Origin: Thermodesulfatator atlanticus DSM 21156 | Lineage (GTDB): Bacteria > Desulfobacterota > Thermodesulfobacteria > Thermodesulfobacteriales > Thermodesulfatatoraceae | Length of the DNA: 64,000 bases | Assembly: GCF_000421585.1 (NCBI RefSeq) | Contig: NZ_ATXH01000005.1 | Coordinates: forward strand, 1 to 64,000 | Direction: 5' to 3' | In this document: piece by piece, positions 61,748 to 64,000 of the stretch | How positions within the stretch are numbered: position 1 is the first letter of the stretch | How the letters are laid out: the number at the start of each line of letters is the position of its first letter | Made by a program: the position numbers and the translations under genes | The notes under the pieces: generated by a model | Told to the model about the DNA's origin: nothing | What the model saw: the letters and a program-made list of their open reading frames with translations, nothing else | Databases searched by the model: none

Positions 61748-62470
61748 ATGAAGTATTTCTTGGTGGCTCACACTCCTTTAGCTGCCGGGGAAGCGGGCTT
61801 TCCCCGCGAAGGGGAAAAGCCTTATTTCCCGGGGAGTCTTTTAAGGGCCTCAATGGAGGAGACCCTCTTTTTCTACGCCCTTGGGAAACATCCTGATTTT
61901 GCCGAACTCGTGCGGGTTTTCCTTTTGGCAGGTAAGTTTGAAAAAATCGCCACGGTAAGAGACTTTTTGCTCGCAATATTAAGGGGAAAATACCTTGAGC
62001 TCGAAGAGATTTCCTTGCCAGAAAAGATATGGCTTGGTGATATTTCCTCTCGTTTGGTTCAAACTATAGAAGTTTCTACAGGAAAAATTCTTAAAAAACG
62101 CGAACACCAGGTATTTATCGGAGTGGCTTCCTTTGAAGCAGAAATTCCCAGTGTTATGAAGTATGCAGGGCTAAGTTACTGTGAGTCTCTTGCTCGAGCA
62201 GAGCTTCGCCATTTTCGGGAGACAATGCCCAAACTCGTTCCTTTTTACGAAGATCTGACCAACCGTCTGAGAAGCTTTCAGATTCCACTTCGCACTGGCT
62301 ACTGGACAGAAGACCCCTTCGGTGGGCTTCTTCTGGCATATTGGCGTGTAAAAGACGTAAGAAGCATTATCAAAAAGCGCTTCAAGCGTGACCCTTTACC
62401 CGAAACTCTTCTTTATTCTCCGAAAGACAAGGCCACCTTTGGCTGGGTAGAAATCACCGAAAGCATTTAA
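61748..62470 (+). CDS. RAMP-like protein resembling Csm5
   Basis: 240 residues. Its layout recalls the Cas7-like RAMP protein Csm5: an N-terminal PYFPGSLLRASMEE (RAMP PxIPGSSLKGxxR loop), a central WLGDISSR and VFIGVASFEAEI, a glycine-rich LRTGYWTEDPFGGLLL and a C-terminal TFGWVEI. It is shorter than Csm5 (~350-400) and the loop lacks the usual KG. No CRISPR array or other cas gene is in the window. Read by pattern only; it may be a RAMP-fold protein adapted to another task. Confidence 0.5.
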   Translation: MKYFLVAHTPLAAGEAGFPREGEKPYFPGSLLRASMEETLFFYALGKHPDFAELVRVFLLAGKFEKIATVRDFLLAILRGKYLELEEISLPEKIWLGDISSRLVQTIEVSTGKILKKREHQVFIGVASFEAEIPSVMKYAGLSYCESLARAELRHFRETMPKLVPFYEDLTNRLRSFQIPLRTGYWTEDPFGGLLLAYWRVKDVRSIIKKRFKRDPLPETLLYSPKDKATFGWVEITESI

Positions 62471-62531
62471 TTTGGCAAAGGCCCTTCTTTGGACTTATTT
62501 TTTCATTGAGAAGTCCAAAGGAGGGCGTTAT

Positions 62532-63317
62532 ATGCAGGAACTTTGTCGCTATCAGGATCCTGTTAAAAAACACGAACTTTGCCTGGCACTTTTTAACATA
62601 GACGAAATCTTGATCCCGCCATTTCAGCGGGATTTGTCAGAAGGCCTTAAACGCAACCTTGAGCTTGCCATTGAAAAGCTTGGTTTTTTACATCCCATCA
62701 TCGTAGTAGAAAACGAAAAGGGCTACTACGTGGTTGATGGTAGGCATCGCCTTGAAGCCTTAAAAGAGCTGGGATATCAGGAAATCGTCGGGATAATAGC
62801 CCCCAAGGAACTTGCCCTTCATATCCTTGAATTCAATACAGAAAAGCCACCAAACGTGAAAGAAAAGGCCAAACAGGCTTATCGCCTGTTTCAGGAATTT
62901 CTCAAAAAGGATCCCCAAACACTTGAAATTGATTTGCTGAGCTTTTTCAAACAGCCAGAGCTCATCACCTTCGGCTTTGTGTTAGAGGAGTTTGAGCCCA
63001 AATTCCCGGCAAGTTTTTACGAGTCTTTTATTTCAAAGATTGATCAGTTCTTGCATGAGCCGTTAGAAGAAGCAAGGGAAGAAAGGCGTCGTCGCGCGCA
63101 AAAACTTGTTGAACTTAACCAGGTGGTCAATGAAACTTACGCTAAATTGGGCTTGACCAACGCCCTTCTTAAGGGCGAAATTGTGCGCAAGGCGGTGCAA
63201 TTGGCTTACGGAGTCAGAGTGCGTAAAATAGAAGACGAATTCTACGAAGCCGTTGAAAGGGTAAAAGAGGCCTGCGCCAAATTAGAACCTGATGAGTTTG
63301 GGGGCCATGAAATTTAG
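62532..63317 (+). CDS. ParB/Srx-domain protein
   Basis: 261 residues. The N-terminal ~100 residues form a ParB-type domain (IPPFQRDLSEGLKRNLELAIEKLG, then VVDGRHRLEALKELGY, the ParB GERRxRA-like loop). The rest is helical, with a coiled coil (EEAREERRRRAQKLVELNQVV) and no recognised DNA-binding domain. ParB-like domains can bind CTP or act as nucleases. ATG 62532 has AAGGAGGG; an in-frame TTG at 62472 is rejected. It overlaps the MEMO gene by 11 bases. Confidence 0.8.
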   Translation: MQELCRYQDPVKKHELCLALFNIDEILIPPFQRDLSEGLKRNLELAIEKLGFLHPIIVVENEKGYYVVDGRHRLEALKELGYQEIVGIIAPKELALHILEFNTEKPPNVKEKAKQAYRLFQEFLKKDPQTLEIDLLSFFKQPELITFGFVLEEFEPKFPASFYESFISKIDQFLHEPLEEAREERRRRAQKLVELNQVVNETYAKLGLTNALLKGEIVRKAVQLAYGVRVRKIEDEFYEAVERVKEACAKLEPDEFGGHEI

Positions 63318-64000
63318 CCCGGAAGAAAAACCAAGGCTCCGCCCTGTGGACGCTTTCCCTGTGTCTTTGAGGGGCCAGGAGGTTATTCTGCTCAGGGATC
63401 CTTTGGGGTATGCAGCTTCTCCCCTTGCGGTGGCTAAGGAAATGGCGCCTTTGCTTGTAGCCCTTGACGGGAATCACTCGCTGCGCGATTTACAGGTAAT
63501 CGCCGCCCGTGCCCTTGGTCGCCTGGTAATGCTTGAAGAAATCGAAAATTTTTTGGCAACCCTGGATAAAAACCTCTTTCTTGAGACTAAATATTTTGAA
63601 ACTACGCGTCAAAAACTTGAAGACGAATTTCGAAGGCAAAAGACACGTCCAGCCACACATGCTGGTCAAAGCTACCCTGCTGAGGGTAAAGAGCTTAGCC
63701 AGTTTCTCGCAAATATCCTGGCGCTTTGGCCAGTACGTTCCCAATATTTTCCGCGGGCTATTATTGCACCGCATATTGACTTAAGGGCAGGGGCCAGGGC
63801 TTTTGCCGCTGCTTACCAGGGTCTTTCCTGGCCCAGAGGAGCAAGAATCATCCTCATAGGCACGGGACATTTCCTGGAAAGTGCTTTTTCTGTGGCGTAT
63901 AAACATTTTGAGACCCCTTTAGGGCACGTCCCATATGATGAAGACTTTGTGTCTCGCCTTGAAAAAGAACTGAATATGGATCTTCGCGGGCACGAATGGG
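63307..64000 (+). CDS. MEMO-family protein (AmmeMemoRadiSam protein B), 5' part
   Basis: The first ~231 residues are visible; the gene runs off the window. An N-terminal ~115-residue region (RLRPVDAFPVSLRGQEVILL) precedes the MEMO domain: THAGQSYPAEG, RAIIAPHIDLRAGARAFAAAY, and IIGTGHF-like ILIGTGHFLESAF. The MEMO domain is related to extradiol dioxygenases and often sits with AMMECR1 and a radical SAM protein. ATG 63307 overlaps the ParB-domain gene by 11 bases. Confidence 0.87.
   Translation, partial: MKFSPEEKPRLRPVDAFPVSLRGQEVILLRDPLGYAASPLAVAKEMAPLLVALDGNHSLRDLQVIAARALGRLVMLEEIENFLATLDKNLFLETKYFETTRQKLEDEFRRQKTRPATHAGQSYPAEGKELSQFLANILALWPVRSQYFPRAIIAPHIDLRAGARAFAAAYQGLSWPRGARIILIGTGHFLESAFSVAYKHFETPLGHVPYDEDFVSRLEKELNMDLRGHEW

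Noticed and set aside
61748-62470. A type III CRISPR-Cas locus around the RAMP-like gene
   Set aside because: No repeat-spacer array, cas10, csm2-4 or other cas gene was found in the window; only a RAMP-like layout in one protein.

Overview
The window is a gene-dense stretch (mid-40s % GC by eye) of a Gram-negative bacterial chromosome. Lpt/Mla/Bam-type envelope genes, a periplasmic NiFe hydrogenase, a c-type-heme receptor and DUF505, together with the general style of the proteins, point to a thermophilic anaerobe of the Thermodesulfobacteriota, plausibly Thermodesulfatator or a relative. That placement is inference; there is no rRNA or other marker gene to settle it. No rRNA, tRNA, CRISPR array, transposase or prophage was recognised.

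Layout. 0-4.4 kb: an outgoing CoA-disulfide-reductase-like flavoprotein, a DUF5335/DUF2934 protein, trpD, a YchF-like GTPase with a degenerate G3 motif, and mtaB. 4.7-8.7 kb: mlaE-mlaF-mlaD followed by a secreted protein built of repeated WP motifs. 8.7-13 kb (minus): a histidine kinase, an NtrC-type regulator and a membrane diguanylate cyclase. 13-20 kb: MscS-type channel, nhaA, an unusual endonuclease III homologue, a DMT permease, mtaD, a LOG-like protein, pcm and a BamE-like lipoprotein. 20-30.6 kb: a zinc-ribbon acidic protein, bamD-trxB-trxA-radA, PAP2 phosphatase plus GT39 transferase, an MFS exporter, cysteine desulfurase, nadK and two envelope coiled-coil proteins. 30.7-41.5 kb: DUF1015, two Cys-cluster proteins, coaD, rsmD, and a long minus-strand run ending lapA-ykgJ-phosphatase-psiE-hrcA-grpE-dnaK. 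42-50.9 kb: DUF5320 protein, a frameshifted radical SAM gene, the hydrogenase/chemoreceptor operon, cooT, argS, a SPOR protein and a GNAT. 51-57.7 kb: lipid synthase, DksA-like, BCAM0308-like and coiled-coil proteins, a stand-alone AICAR transformylase and pmbA. 57.9-64 kb: CBS protein, ndk, thiL, then DUF505, a RAMP-like (Csm5-like) protein, a ParB-domain protein and the start of a MEMO-family gene.

Most striking is 43.5-47.9 kb. A NiFe hydrogenase large subunit that ends exactly at its last ligand histidine (no cleavable tail) precedes a Tat-exported small subunit whose proximal-cluster motif reads CSGE instead of CTGC. One base later comes a methyl-accepting chemotaxis protein whose periplasmic domain carries a single heme-c motif (CTVCH). 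A sigma-28-like (motility) promoter lies upstream and a nickel-binding CooT downstream. I infer a hydrogen-sensing chemotaxis receptor in which a periplasmic sensory hydrogenase reduces the receptor heme.

The second region worth study is the DUF505 / Csm5-like RAMP / ParB-domain operon, which has no CRISPR array or other cas gene in view. Between genes, several palindromic repeat families recur (4423, 26224, 41867, 47458; 41820 and 57726). The genome is very compact: seven convergent gene pairs overlap at their stop codons, four of them by exactly four bases.
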